This document shows, in pieces, positions 50,380 through 59,707 of a stretch of 64,000 bases of DNA. The position numbers and the translations under genes were made by a program. The notes under the pieces are model-generated. The model saw nothing but the letters and a program-made list of their open reading frames with translations, had not been told where the DNA came from and ran no database searches. The stretch is from Marinobacter bohaiensis (GTDB taxonomy: Bacteria > Pseudomonadota > Gammaproteobacteria > Pseudomonadales > Oleiphilaceae). The DNA lies in the NCBI RefSeq assembly GCF_003258515.1, contig NZ_QGEH01000002.1, forward strand, positions 62,001 to 126,000. The letters are read 5' to 3'. Numbering within the stretch: the first letter of the stretch is position 1; each line of letters begins with the position of its first letter.

Positions 50380-51678
50380 ATGACGAATGCACGTTATTGC
50401 CCGTGGTTGCTGTCACTGGCCGTTCTCTTCACCGTCATGGGCAGTGCCGACCTGCAGGCCGGCTGGGGCCATGGCAAGGACGACGACCGTGACCGCGACC
50501 GACACGGCCACCATGATCGCAGCTGGAACGACAACACCCACACGGTCCAGCTGGGGCCGCGCCCCTATTACCTCGTCAACGATATGGACGAGGGACCGCT
50601 CAAGCGCAAATTACAGTCCTGCATGAACCAGCCGATGAAACGCTCCGACTTCTCCATCGGCCACCGCGGCGCGCCGCTGCAGTTCCCCGAGCATACCCGC
50701 GAGTCCTACGTGGCGGCGGCCCGCATGGGCGCCGGGGTGATCGAGTGCGACGTGGCGTTCACCAAGGACCGGGAACTGGTGTGTCGCCACGCCCAGAACG
50801 ACCTGCACACCACCACCGACATCGTCACCATTCCCGAGCTGAACGCCAAGTGCACCCAGCCGTTCGTGGCCGCCGATCCCGCCAGCGGCACGCCGGCCCG
50901 GGCGGAATGCCGCACCAGCGACCTGACCCTGGCGGAGTTCAGGCAGCTGACCGGCAAGATGGACGGCTTCAACCCGGACGCCACCACCCCGGAAGAATAC
51001 GTTCAGGGCACCGCTAACTGGCGCACCGACCTCTACGCCACGGAAGGCACCCTGATGACCCACAAGGAGAGCATCAAACTGTTCCGCGAGCTGGGCGTCC
51101 AGTTCACGCCGGAACTCAAGACGCCGGTGGTGGATATGCCGTTCGAGGGGGATTACACCCAGGCGGATTACGCCCGCCAGCTGATCGAGGATTACCGCGA
51201 AGCCGGTATCGATCCGTCGGACGTGTGGCCGCAATCCTTCCAGTTGGACGATGTGCTCTACTGGATCAACCACACGCCGGCCTACGGCCAGCAGGCGGTG
51301 TTCCTGGACCAGCGCGCCAACGAGCCCGACGTGACGTCACTGGCGTACCTGCAATCCCTCAAGAGTCAGGGGGTGAATGTGGTCGCCCCGCCCCTGTGGA
51401 AGATGCTGACCCTGGACCCGCGCGGTGAGATCGTGCCCTCTGAATACGCCCGCAACGCCCGCTCCGCCGGACTCGAGATGATCGCCTGGAGCCTGGAGCG
51501 CAGCGGCCCGCTGGCTTCCGGGGGCGGCTGGTACTACCAGTCGGTGAACGACGCCATCGACAACGACGGCGACATGTTCACCGTCGTCGACGTGCTGGCC
51601 CGGGACGTGGGCGTGATGGCCATCTTCTCCGACTGGCCGGCCACCACGACCTTCTACGCCAACTGCATGAAGCTGTGA
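50380..51678 (+). CDS. Secreted glycerophosphodiester phosphodiesterase
   Basis: A 432-aa exported enzyme. A signal peptide ([18 protein letters not shown]) is followed by a Gly/His/Asp-rich segment (residues 29-54, with [16 protein letters not shown]) that may bind metal. The GDPD TIM-barrel domain begins at [16 protein letters not shown] (His95, Arg96), with [16 protein letters not shown] (Glu122, Asp124, His137) completing the metal site and catalytic pair. It hydrolyses glycerophosphodiesters in the periplasm to glycerol 3-phosphate. AAAGGA precedes the ATG. Despite PhoBR in the window, I see no Pho box upstream. Confidence 0.9.
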   Translation: MTNARYCPWLLSLAVLFTVMGSADLQAGWGHGKDDDRDRDRHGHHDRSWNDNTHTVQLGPRPYYLVNDMDEGPLKRKLQSCMNQPMKRSDFSIGHRGAPLQFPEHTRESYVAAARMGAGVIECDVAFTKDRELVCRHAQNDLHTTTDIVTIPELNAKCTQPFVAADPASGTPARAECRTSDLTLAEFRQLTGKMDGFNPDATTPEEYVQGTANWRTDLYATEGTLMTHKESIKLFRELGVQFTPELKTPVVDMPFEGDYTQADYARQLIEDYREAGIDPSDVWPQSFQLDDVLYWINHTPAYGQQAVFLDQRANEPDVTSLAYLQSLKSQGVNVVAPPLWKMLTLDPRGEIVPSEYARNARSAGLEMIAWSLERSGPLASGGGWYYQSVNDAIDNDGDMFTVVDVLARDVGVMAIFSDWPATTTFYANCMKL

Positions 51679-51684
51679 TCCCAA

Positions 51685-51721
51685 CCGGCCGGGCCGCTAC
51701 TCGGCGAAGCGGCCCGGCCGG
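51685..51721. terminator. Strong palindrome at the convergent GDPD-dadA junction
   Basis: A perfect 14-bp inverted repeat (CCGGCCGGGCCGCT / AGCGGCCCGGCCGG, 9-nt loop) begins 7 nt after the GDPD stop and overlaps the last codons of the dadA-like gene. No U-tract follows either arm. Confidence 0.5.
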
Positions 51722-52968
51722 AAGGCGTCCAGATCCAGCGACGGGGTTTCGCCGTCAATCACCTGGGCGATCAGCTCAGCGCTGCCGGCCGACAGGGTCC
51801 AGCCGAAGGTGCCGTGGCCGGTATTGAGGTAGAGGTTGTCGCGGGTGCCACGGCCGATGGTCGCCGGGCCGTCCGGCGTCATGGGACGGAAGCCGGTCCA
51901 GGACGTCGCGCGCTCCATATCCGCAGCGCCGGGGAAGCGCGAGGCCACGGACGCCCTGATGGTGTCCAGGCGCGTCTCGTGAATACGGCGGTCGAAGTCC
52001 GCCAGCTCGACGAAGCCGGTCGCGCGCAGACGGTCCCCCAGGCGCGTGGAGACCACCTTGTAGTTGTCGTCGTGGATCGTTGAACGCGGCGCCGCTTCCG
52101 GATCGATCAACGGCGCGGTCAACGAGTACCCCTTCACCGGATAGATCGGCAGGTGCACACCCAGCGGTTTGACGATGCCGGGTGACGCGCAGCCGGCGGA
52201 GACCACCACCGCATCGGCATCGATCTGCTCCAGCGCGCCGCCGGTTTGGCGCACTTCCACGGCTTCGACCCGCCGATGATCCGCCAGCAGGCGCTGTACC
52301 TCGACGTTGTAGCGAAACGTGACACCCCGCTCCTCGCAGGCCGCCGCCAGCGCCTTGGAAAACAGGCTGCAATCCCCCGTGCCATCGGTAACGTAGCGCA
52401 ACCCGCCGTAGAGCGGCCCGTCACCGCGCATGCCAGGCTCGTATTCGCGCACCTGCTCCGGGCTGAGCAGCTGGTTCTCGATGCCCAGCTCGTCCAGCAG
52501 GGCGGCGGTATCCAGGTACTCGGTCATGGTATCCGGGCGACTGGCCAGGTGCATCAGGCCGGCGTGGGCACCGTCGAACGCCAGGTCCAGCTCGTTTTCC
52601 AGGGCCAGGAAACAGTCCCGGCTGTGGATACCGAGCCGCAACATGGCGCGCTTGTTAAGCCCGAACACGCCGGGGGCATAAGCGTAGCGCAGGGTGGAGA
52701 CCAGGAAGCGGAAGGTGTCGAGGGACGGCGGCATGCGCATCTTCAGCGGGCCCTGTTTGTCCAGCAGCCAGGGCAGCGCCTTGCGCACCATCGCCGCCGA
52801 CGCCCACGGATAGACCACCCCGTAGGAGCGCTGGGCCGCGTTGCCCTTACTGGTTTCCTCGCCGGCCTGGTCGAGACGTTCCAGCACGGTCACCTGATGG
52901 CCACGCTTGCAGAGGGACCATGCGGTGGTCACGCCGACCACCCCGGCTCCGATAACGACGATGTGCAT
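51697..52968 (-). CDS. dadA: D-amino acid dehydrogenase small subunit (DadA-like)
   Basis: A 423-aa FAD-dependent oxidoreductase of the DAO family. IVVIGAGVVGVTTAWSL at the N-terminus is the FAD-binding motif; GNAAQRSYGVVYPWAS follows; TGFRPMTPDGPATIGR and NLYLNTGHGTFGWTLSAG are the DadA C-terminal signatures. Length is close to E. coli DadA (432 aa). It deaminates D-amino acids, feeding electrons to the quinone pool. The ATG at 52968 has GGGAGG upstream; a GTG at 52971 is adjacent. No alanine racemase gene (dadX) is adjacent, so substrate range is uncertain. Confidence 0.88.
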   Translation of the reverse strand: MHIVVIGAGVVGVTTAWSLCKRGHQVTVLERLDQAGEETSKGNAAQRSYGVVYPWASAAMVRKALPWLLDKQGPLKMRMPPSLDTFRFLVSTLRYAYAPGVFGLNKRAMLRLGIHSRDCFLALENELDLAFDGAHAGLMHLASRPDTMTEYLDTAALLDELGIENQLLSPEQVREYEPGMRGDGPLYGGLRYVTDGTGDCSLFSKALAAACEERGVTFRYNVEVQRLLADHRRVEAVEVRQTGGALEQIDADAVVVSAGCASPGIVKPLGVHLPIYPVKGYSLTAPLIDPEAAPRSTIHDDNYKVVSTRLGDRLRATGFVELADFDRRIHETRLDTIRASVASRFPGAADMERATSWTGFRPMTPDGPATIGRGTRDNLYLNTGHGTFGWTLSAGSAELIAQVIDGETPSLDLDAFRPGRFAE

Positions 52969-53121
52969 CACTGCCTCCCTGTTGTGGGCGCCCCGTCCCG
53001 AGTGGCAGGACGCCGGTACCAGTCTCTATCTCAGTGGCTGGGAGGAAAAAGGTCAACCCGTGGGGATGGGTATTTGCCGCGACAGATCAGTTGCTTGCAG
53101 CGCGACGGGCCGGAAAACAGG

Positions 53122-53151
53122 CACAAAAAAAGGCAGCCCGAGGGCTACCTT
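53122..53151 (-). terminator. Rho-independent terminator of the csp gene
   Basis: AAGG-C-AGCCC / GGGCT-A-CCTT hairpin (one internal mismatch) with a run of seven T on the minus strand, about 50 nt beyond the csp stop. Confidence 0.8.
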
Positions 53152-53201
53152 TTCCGGATTCATCCGACGATGAGGTGCATCGCCGGACTGATCGCGGCGG
53201 C

Positions 53202-53408
53202 TTAGAGCGGAGTAACGTTCTCAGCCTGCGGACCTTTCTGGCCCTGAGTCACGGTGAACTCAACCTGCTGGCCTTCAGCCAGGGTCTTGAAGCCGCTGCC
53301 GTTGATGGCGCTGTAGTGAACGAAAACGTCCGGGCCGCTTTCGCGAGTAATGAAGCCGAAGCCTTTGGTTTCGTTAAAGAATTTAACGGTACCGGTCTCT
53401 GTAGACAT
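53202..53408 (-). CDS. Cold-shock-domain protein (CspA family)
   Basis: A 68-aa single cold-shock domain. RNP-1 is KGFGFI (residues 15-20) and RNP-2 is VFVHYSAI (28-35); residues 8-11 (VKFF) begin the OB fold. It binds single-stranded RNA and DNA as an RNA chaperone. The N-terminus [11 protein letters not shown] resembles the CapB/CspD-like proteins of Pseudomonas. AGGACAGG lies before the ATG. An unusually AT-rich 230-nt region upstream is probably a long 5' leader, as in csp mRNAs that fold differently in the cold. Confidence 0.95.
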   Translation of the reverse strand: MSTETGTVKFFNETKGFGFITRESGPDVFVHYSAINGSGFKTLAEGQQVEFTVTQGQKGPQAENVTPL

Positions 53409-53638
53409 GGTTTTCCTGTCCTTCAATTCAAATTCAAAAATTGCCCGTAGGCGGTCATCGGAAAAGCAAACTCGTGTAATCAAAAACAGGACGATGCACT
53501 ACTTAACTACAGAGGGATACGTCTTATTTATGAAACGCTTTGCTGAAACTTTCCTACGGGACCCACTGTATACCCGATTGGTGACTTTGCCAACAGAATT
53601 TTTCATGGTAAGTACAACTACGAAATGGTCCGCGTCAA
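53409..53638 (-). promoter_or_regulatory. AT-rich leader and promoter region of the csp gene
   Basis: This gene-free 230-bp stretch is markedly richer in A and T than its GC-rich neighbours, and includes on the minus strand TTGGCA with TATACA 15 nt later as a possible promoter (53561-53587). It would leave about 150 nt of leader. I did not find the E. coli cold box. Confidence 0.4.
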
Positions 53639-54013
53639 TCACCCTCTCAGCGCGTGAAAACAGTATATTCCCAGCGCCGTCATGGACAGCGATCCGACCA
53701 CATGCAGGGCGACTCCACCGAAGGCCGCCAGCCACTTCCCGGCCTGGATCGCACCGTACATTTCCACCGAAAACGTTGAGAAAGTGGTCAGCGCCCCGCA
53801 CAGTCCGGTGACCGCAAACAGCCGCCATTCCGGACCCAGATGCGGCGCCTGGCTGAAATAGCTGATCAGGTAGCCAATCAGCCAGCCCCCGCACAGATTG
53901 GCCACCAGCGTCCCCACCGGAATGACATGCCCGCTGGTATTGAGCCAGAGGCTGAGCAGCCAGCGCAGGTTGGCGCCGATAACGGCCCCCAGGCTGACGG
54001 CGAGGATGGACAT
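53639..54013 (-). CDS. crcB: Fluoride exporter CrcB (Fluc)
   Basis: A 124-aa membrane protein with four helices, typical of dual-topology Fluc channels. GAVIGANLRWLLSLWL in helix 1, GTLVANLCGGWLIGYL in helix 2 (the Asn lines the fluoride pore) and GLCGALTTFSTFSVEM in helix 3 (the phenylalanine-box and Na-binding region) are the family motifs. It exports fluoride that enters as HF. The start at 54013 gives the normal length; extension to 54076 would add a basic leader that is not conserved. No fluoride riboswitch was recognised upstream. Confidence 0.92.
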   Translation of the reverse strand: MSILAVSLGAVIGANLRWLLSLWLNTSGHVIPVGTLVANLCGGWLIGYLISYFSQAPHLGPEWRLFAVTGLCGALTTFSTFSVEMYGAIQAGKWLAAFGGVALHVVGSLSMTALGIYCFHALRG

Positions 54014-54084
54014 GGCAACAGGCACCGGCTGGACTCCTTCTGGCTCATTCACACGACGGCGCCGGCGGCGAGGCACCGGCCCAT

Positions 54085-54123
54085 AAAAAACCCGCTGGCC
54101 CGGGAAGCCGGACGCAACGGGTT
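54085..54123 (-). terminator. Terminator of the fadE gene
   Basis: Outer stem AACCCG / CGGGTT enclosing an inner hairpin, followed on the minus strand by TTTTTT. It lies 50 nt beyond the fadE stop. Confidence 0.6.
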
Positions 54124-54172
54124 CGAGTCTACCAGAGCTCGCCTACGATGAGCGGGCCCGGCTTTGGGCGGA

Positions 54173-56623
54173 TCAAGCGGCGTTGTGCTCGATCACGCTG
54201 TCTTTCTGCTGGGCAAAGGCGTCGAAGGCGAAATCGTCCACCGTGAGCATTTCCAGCACGCGCGCCTCGTAGTCGCTCATGAAGTCGGCGTCTTCCTGCG
54301 ACAAGATGCCGGCCTCTCTGGCGGCCTCGAAACGCTGCTCCGGGTGCAGGGCTTCCATGGGCAGTTCGCCCTTGGCGTAGGCCTTGTTCACCGTGCGGTA
54401 GATGCCATCCGCCCGCTCGTAGGACGCCAGCAGGTCGTTGTACTCGGCGACCGGATTGTTGACGCCGCCTTCCACCTGGGTGGTCCAGGCCGGACGCAGC
54501 AGTTTCTCACGCAACGGCGTGGCGGTGCTGATCGCCCGCGCCAGGGTACGGGTCACGTCGTCGTGCGGCATCGACCAACGCCGGCCCAGCGGCAGCGTGA
54601 TCGCCCGCAGCGCCCAGGCCACCGGTCGGTTGGGCAGGTTTTCAAGCACCTCGTGCAGAGCTTTCTCGGTGCGGTGCAACAGCGTATCGAGGCTGTACTG
54701 CACCAGCTCCTTCTCGCCCTCCACCGGCTGGGTCTCGTTCCAGTTCTTCAGCACCATGGAGGCCAGGTACAGGTTGGAGAGCATGTCCCCCAGCCGCGCC
54801 GAGATCAGCTCGCGCATCTTGAGCTCCGAGCCCAGCGTGGTCATGGCGGCGTCCGCGCACAGACCGAAGGCGGCACTGAAGCGCGCCACCGCCTGGGCGT
54901 GACGACGGGTGACCACATCGAACGGCACTTCCGGACGCCCCACACCGAGGGCCTGAGTGAAGGCCCGGGCGGCGTTGCCGAAGATCAGGCCGGCGTGACC
55001 GAAGAAGGCGCGGTCGAAGGCATCGAGATCGTCGTTGTCCTTGGCCGCCAGTTCCTCAAGCACATAGGGATGGCAGCGGATCGCACCCTGACCGAAGATC
55101 ATCAGGCTGCGGGTCATGATGTTGGCGCCTTCCACCGTGATGGAGACCGCCGCCCCGCTGTAGCCGATACCCAGGTAGTTGCGCGGCCCCAGGGTCACCG
55201 TCTTGCCGCCGTGCACGTCCATGGCATCGGTCAGGCACTGGCGCTGCATCTCGGTCAGCTGGGACTTGAGGATCGCCGACGGCACCGCCGGTTTCTCGCC
55301 CTTGTCCACCATGTTGGCGGTCTGGTAGACCGACGACTGGGTGATGTAGGTCATGGCGGCGATGCGGGCCAGCGGCTCCTGCACGCCCTCCATGTCCGCC
55401 ACCGGGGTGTTGAACTGGCGACGGATGCGGGTGAAACCGCCGGCTACGCCCAGCGCGCCGGCGGCAGCGCCGGCCGCGCCCGATGGCAGGGTGATGCAGC
55501 GGCCCACGGACAGGCACTCGACCAGCATGCGCCAGCCCTCGCCCGCCATTTCCGGGCCGCCGATGATGTAGTCCAGCGGGATGAACACGTCCTTGCCCTT
55601 GATCGGGCCGTTCATGAACGGCGAGCCGATCGGGCAGTGGCGACGGCCGATTTCCATGCCCTTGGTGTCGCGTGGGATCAGGGCGCAGGTGATGCCCAGG
55701 TCCTTCTCGTCACCCAGCAGGTTATCCGGGTCGAACATGCGGAAGGCCAGGCCCACCACGGTGGCAATCGGCGCCAGGGTAATCCAGCGCTTCTCGAAGT
55801 TCAGGCGCAGCCCCAACACTTCCTTGCCCTCGAACTCGCCTTTGCAGACGATGCCGGTATCCGGCAGGGAGGTGGCGTCGGAGCCGGCACGCGGGCCGGT
55901 CAGGCCGAAGCAGGGAATGTCACGGCCATCAGCCAGGCGCGGCAGGTAGTGGTTCTTCTGCTCATCGGTACCGTACTTGAGCAGCAGCTCGCCGGGCCCC
56001 AGGGAATTGGGCACGCCGACGGACACCATCAGGGATTCGTTGGTGGCCAGGCGCTGCAGCACCGCGGACTGGGCCTTGGCGGAAAATTCCAGGCCGCCGT
56101 AGGACTTGGGAATGATCATCCCGAAGAACTTCTTCTTCTTCAGGAAATCCCAGACCTCTTCCGGCAGGTCGGCGCGCTCGACCGCTACATCCCAGGCGTT
56201 ACACAGGCTGATGGCCTTGACGCACTGGTTGTCGATGAACGCCTGTTCCTCGTCGGTCAGGCCATTGTTGCGATCAACCAGCAGCTTCTGCCAGTCCGGG
56301 CGACCGGTGAAGATTTCACCGTCCCAGCCGACGGTGCCGGCTTCCAGGGCCACCTTCTCGGTCTCGGACACCTTCGGCGCCACTTTCTTGAACATCGAGA
56401 AGATGCGCGGCGTCAGCCAGGAACTGCGGAACCCGGGCAGACCGCAGGCGGCGGTCGCGATCGCGCCGACGAACAGGACCAGTGCCAGCCAGCCGGAAGC
56501 GAAAATCAGCGACACCAACCCGAATCCGGCCATCACCCCGATTGCCGGCTTGGCGCCCGCCTCTTTGCGCAGCACCGCCAGCAGACCGGCGATGGATAAC
56601 AGGAGCAGGATCAAAGTCGTCAT
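54173..56623 (-). CDS. fadE: Acyl-CoA dehydrogenase FadE
   Basis: An 816-aa membrane-associated acyl-CoA dehydrogenase; E. coli FadE is 814 aa. Two N-terminal membrane helices (about residues 3-60) precede the N-terminal domain. GMIIPKSYGGLEFSAKAQS, the flavin region FGLTGPRAGSDATS, then EGWRMLVECLSVGR and the long FadE-specific C-terminal domain (TLLHRTEKALHEVLENLPNRP) are visible. It catalyses the first step of beta-oxidation, making trans-2-enoyl-CoA from acyl-CoA. FadE differs from mitochondrial-type dehydrogenases by this extension. The start at 56623 is chosen over a GTG at 56629. Confidence 0.94.
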   Translation of the reverse strand: MTTLILLLLSIAGLLAVLRKEAGAKPAIGVMAGFGLVSLIFASGWLALVLFVGAIATAACGLPGFRSSWLTPRIFSMFKKVAPKVSETEKVALEAGTVGWDGEIFTGRPDWQKLLVDRNNGLTDEEQAFIDNQCVKAISLCNAWDVAVERADLPEEVWDFLKKKKFFGMIIPKSYGGLEFSAKAQSAVLQRLATNESLMVSVGVPNSLGPGELLLKYGTDEQKNHYLPRLADGRDIPCFGLTGPRAGSDATSLPDTGIVCKGEFEGKEVLGLRLNFEKRWITLAPIATVVGLAFRMFDPDNLLGDEKDLGITCALIPRDTKGMEIGRRHCPIGSPFMNGPIKGKDVFIPLDYIIGGPEMAGEGWRMLVECLSVGRCITLPSGAAGAAAGALGVAGGFTRIRRQFNTPVADMEGVQEPLARIAAMTYITQSSVYQTANMVDKGEKPAVPSAILKSQLTEMQRQCLTDAMDVHGGKTVTLGPRNYLGIGYSGAAVSITVEGANIMTRSLMIFGQGAIRCHPYVLEELAAKDNDDLDAFDRAFFGHAGLIFGNAARAFTQALGVGRPEVPFDVVTRRHAQAVARFSAAFGLCADAAMTTLGSELKMRELISARLGDMLSNLYLASMVLKNWNETQPVEGEKELVQYSLDTLLHRTEKALHEVLENLPNRPVAWALRAITLPLGRRWSMPHDDVTRTLARAISTATPLREKLLRPAWTTQVEGGVNNPVAEYNDLLASYERADGIYRTVNKAYAKGELPMEALHPEQRFEAAREAGILSQEDADFMSDYEARVLEMLTVDDFAFDAFAQQKDSVIEHNAA

Positions 56624-56790
56624 AGGCACTCTCAGTCTTCCATGTCATTGAAGTAGGTGGGTTACATCAGCAACCCGACTTAGCGATACGCTTAACCTAC
56701 CGCAATGGATGGCTCCCGGCCAGTGACCCGATCACCGTCTGTCAATGCGCCTTTCGGCGAACCGCGCATGAGGCGCGGCCCGCCGCCCCG

Positions 56791-59646
56791 TCAGGACGAC
56801 ACGATCACCCGCAGACCACTCAGGGCCATGCGCGCCTTGTCGATGGCCGCTTTGCCGGCCGCCATCTGGGACTCAAAGAAACGCACCTCATCTTCACGGA
56901 TCGCCGGGTTGACCTGGCGCAGGGCTTCCAGACGATCAATCTCCGGCTGCAACAACTCGCGCAAACGGCTGACCGCCGACTGCTGGGCCTCACCCAGACG
57001 CTCCGCCGCCATGCCTTCGGCGTGGTCGATCATGGTTTCCACCTCGGCGCGGATCTGCGGTACGACGGCCTGAGCGGTACGCCGGCGAATGTTGGAGCAC
57101 AGCTCGTTGAGGCGATCGTGCGGTAGTGCGCCGGACAGGTTCTTGCCATTGAGGTCCACCAGCAGGCGCAGCGGTGCCAGCGGCAGGACGCGGTCCAGCT
57201 GCAGGCTGTCCGGGGCCGGGCAATGCAGTGTGAACAGGGTTTCCAGCAACAGCGTGCCCGGCGGCAGGCCTTTCACGGACAGACTGGCCAGGGCGGCGTT
57301 ACCCAGCTCGGACTCGGTCATCAGTTCCATCACGCCGCGCACCATCGGATGCTCCCAGCTCAGGAACGCCAGGTCTTCCCGCTCCAGCGCCTGCTGCCGG
57401 TCGAAGGTAACGGTGATGCCGTCCTTGGGCAGCTCCGGGAACTGGCCGGTGAGCATGTGATCCGACGGTTTGAGCACGTCCGAGGTCTCGGTGTGGTCCT
57501 CGGTCTCGACGCCGAAGATGTCGAAGGCTTCGGTCATGTACCCGGTCAGGCCGTCGCCCTGCTCTTCCGCCTCGATGGCGTCGATCAGTGCCTGGGCCTG
57601 GTCCGGCCGGCACGAGTTCATCTCGATCAGGGCGTCGCGACCGTCCTGCAGACGCTGGCGCAGGGCGCCGGCGGCTTCGCGGGTGCGCTCGATGAGCGCG
57701 TCAATCGGCGCGGACGGGTCGTTGAGGGCGGCGTCCAGGTCATCGGCCACTTCCTCTTTCACCGCCACGCCCACGGCGCTGCTCTGCCCCAGCGCGTTGA
57801 GCCCTTCGTGGTACCAGCGGAACAGGGTTTCCTGCACGGTGCCGGCGAGATACGGCACGTGGATGTCAATTACGTCGCCCTGGCCGATGCGGTCCAGCCG
57901 GCCGATGCGCTGCTCCAGCAGGTCCGGGTTGGCGGGCAGGTCGAACAGCACCAGGTGGTGGGCGAACTGGAAGTTGCGGCCCTCGCTGCCGATTTCCGAA
58001 CAGATCAGCGCCTGGGCGCCCTGCTCGGTTTCGGTGAAGTAAGCGGCGGCGCGGTCCCGCTCCACCAGGCTCAGCCCCTCATGGAACGCGGTACTGCGGA
58101 TGCCGGCGCGCAGCTGCAGGTAGTGCTCCAGGGCCGTGGCGGTGGCCGCATGGGCGCAGATCACCACGACTTTCTCTTTCTTCAGCTTGGTCAGTTTCTT
58201 CTCGAGCCAGACCACCCGCGGGTCGTCCGCGAGCCAGGCTTCTTCGTCCAGACCCGCTTCCGGGGTCAGGCCGTCAGTGCCGGTTCTGAAGTCGCTGTAG
58301 GCCTCGGGACAGGGCAGCGGCTCGCCGTGGACGCGGCGCTCGGGGAAGCCCTGGATCGCCGCACGGGTGTTGCGGAACAGGACACGTCCGGTGCCGTGAC
58401 GGTCCAGCAGGGTCTCGATCAGGGCCTGGCCGCCGTCGCCTTTCGCCAGCAGGACGTCCAGGTCATCGCCGAGCCACTGCGCCAGCGTCTGGCGTTGCTC
58501 GGCGTCGGGCTCGCCACCCTGGTTCTGCAGGGCCTGGACCAGTTGGTTGACCTCGGCGTACCGCGCTTCCTCGGCCTGGAACTCGGCCAGGTCGTGATAG
58601 CGGGCGGGATCCAGCAGACGCAGGCGGGCGAAATGGCCGGCCACGCCCATCTGCTCCGGGGTCGCGGTCAGCAACAGCAGACCCCGGGTTTCCTGCGCCA
58701 GGGCCTCGATGGCCTGGTACTCGGGGCTGGCCGCCTCCGGGGTCCAGCCCAGATGATGGGCTTCGTCGACCACCATCAGGTCCCAGCCGGCGCGGATGGC
58801 GTCGCGACGGGCCTTGTCGCTGCGGGTGAGGAAACCCTGGCTGCACAGGACCAGCTGGGACTGCTCGAACGGGTTCTCGTTCTCTTCCTCGTCGTCCGCT
58901 GACTCGCCCAGAATCGCCAGGATCTGGTCGGCAGCGTCGTCCAGCTCATAGTTCGAGTCGTCGACAATGGAAAAGCGCAGGTTGAAGCGCCGCAGCATCT
59001 CCACCAGCCACTGGTGCACCAGTGAATCCGGCACCACCACCAGCACGCGCTTGGCCAGACCGTTTTGCAGCTGCGAGTGCAGGATCAGGCCCGCCTCGAT
59101 GGTTTTGCCCAGGCCCACCTCATCGGCCAGCAGGACCCGTGGCGCGTAGCGGCGGGCCACCTCGCCGGCAATGTAGAGCTGGTGCGGCAAGTGGCTGGTG
59201 CGGGCGCCGATCAGGCCCCGCGCCGGCGACTGACGCAGGCGCTCGGCGTGCTCCACCGTCGCCATGCGCAGACGGAAGGCGCCGTTGCGATCAAAGCGAC
59301 CGGCAAACAGGCGCTGGCGGGGATCGGTGAAGCGCACGTGGCTGCCGAGCTTGACCTCCGAGACTTCCTGCAGGTCGCCGTTGGCGTCTTCAGCGTGGTA
59401 CATCAGCACGCCGTCGAGGTCTTCCACGGCGCGGACGGTGAGCGATTCGCCGTCGAAGGTCTCGATCTCATCGCCCAGTTGGTAACGCACCCGAGCCAGG
59501 GGCGCGCTGTCGGTGGCGTAGGTACGTTCTTCGTCGACCGCCGGGAAACCCAGCGTGACGCGACGGCCGGAGATGTCCGTCACGATACCCAGACCCAGGT
59601 TGGCGTCGCTGTGGCTGACCCAGCGCTGACCAATGACAAATTCCAT
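56791..59646 (-). CDS. rapA: RNA polymerase-associated ATPase RapA
   Basis: A 951-aa Swi2/Snf2 ATPase; E. coli RapA has 968 aa. N-terminal Tudor-like domains start FVIGQRWVSHSDANLGLGIV, with motif I (Walker A) ADEVGLGKT (Lys181), motif II DEAH (294-297), motif IV-VI in ICSEIGSEGRNFQFA and QRIGRLDRIGQ, and the C-terminal RapA-specific domain. It recycles stalled RNA polymerase after transcription. AAGGTG precedes the ATG at 59646; upstream in-frame codons reach 59751 but belong to the intergenic region. The cysZ gene lies upstream on the same strand. Confidence 0.95.
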   Translation of the reverse strand: MEFVIGQRWVSHSDANLGLGIVTDISGRRVTLGFPAVDEERTYATDSAPLARVRYQLGDEIETFDGESLTVRAVEDLDGVLMYHAEDANGDLQEVSEVKLGSHVRFTDPRQRLFAGRFDRNGAFRLRMATVEHAERLRQSPARGLIGARTSHLPHQLYIAGEVARRYAPRVLLADEVGLGKTIEAGLILHSQLQNGLAKRVLVVVPDSLVHQWLVEMLRRFNLRFSIVDDSNYELDDAADQILAILGESADDEEENENPFEQSQLVLCSQGFLTRSDKARRDAIRAGWDLMVVDEAHHLGWTPEAASPEYQAIEALAQETRGLLLLTATPEQMGVAGHFARLRLLDPARYHDLAEFQAEEARYAEVNQLVQALQNQGGEPDAEQRQTLAQWLGDDLDVLLAKGDGGQALIETLLDRHGTGRVLFRNTRAAIQGFPERRVHGEPLPCPEAYSDFRTGTDGLTPEAGLDEEAWLADDPRVVWLEKKLTKLKKEKVVVICAHAATATALEHYLQLRAGIRSTAFHEGLSLVERDRAAAYFTETEQGAQALICSEIGSEGRNFQFAHHLVLFDLPANPDLLEQRIGRLDRIGQGDVIDIHVPYLAGTVQETLFRWYHEGLNALGQSSAVGVAVKEEVADDLDAALNDPSAPIDALIERTREAAGALRQRLQDGRDALIEMNSCRPDQAQALIDAIEAEEQGDGLTGYMTEAFDIFGVETEDHTETSDVLKPSDHMLTGQFPELPKDGITVTFDRQQALEREDLAFLSWEHPMVRGVMELMTESELGNAALASLSVKGLPPGTLLLETLFTLHCPAPDSLQLDRVLPLAPLRLLVDLNGKNLSGALPHDRLNELCSNIRRRTAQAVVPQIRAEVETMIDHAEGMAAERLGEAQQSAVSRLRELLQPEIDRLEALRQVNPAIREDEVRFFESQMAAGKAAIDKARMALSGLRVIVSS

Positions 59647-59707
59647 GCTTTGATTCACCTTGAAACACTTGGACTTGAAACGGGGGGAGACCGGGTCCGC
59701 GGACCGA

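Noticed and set aside
54105-54135. A tRNA T-loop-like sequence (GGGTTCGAGTCTACC)
   Set aside because: No matching acceptor, D or anticodon stems lie upstream, and the sequence overlaps the fadE terminator hairpin.
54014-54172. Possible fluoride riboswitch upstream of crcB
   Set aside because: The conserved fluoride motif was not found; the region holds the fadE terminator and a basic in-frame extension only.
54164-56599. An 811-codon open frame on the plus strand opposite fadE, and similar long frames opposite the EAL genes, pelB and rapA
   Set aside because: They are shadow frames caused by high GC at third positions. Their translations are low-complexity (Arg, Gly, His and Gln rich), show no domain, and the opposite strand has a complete well-known gene.
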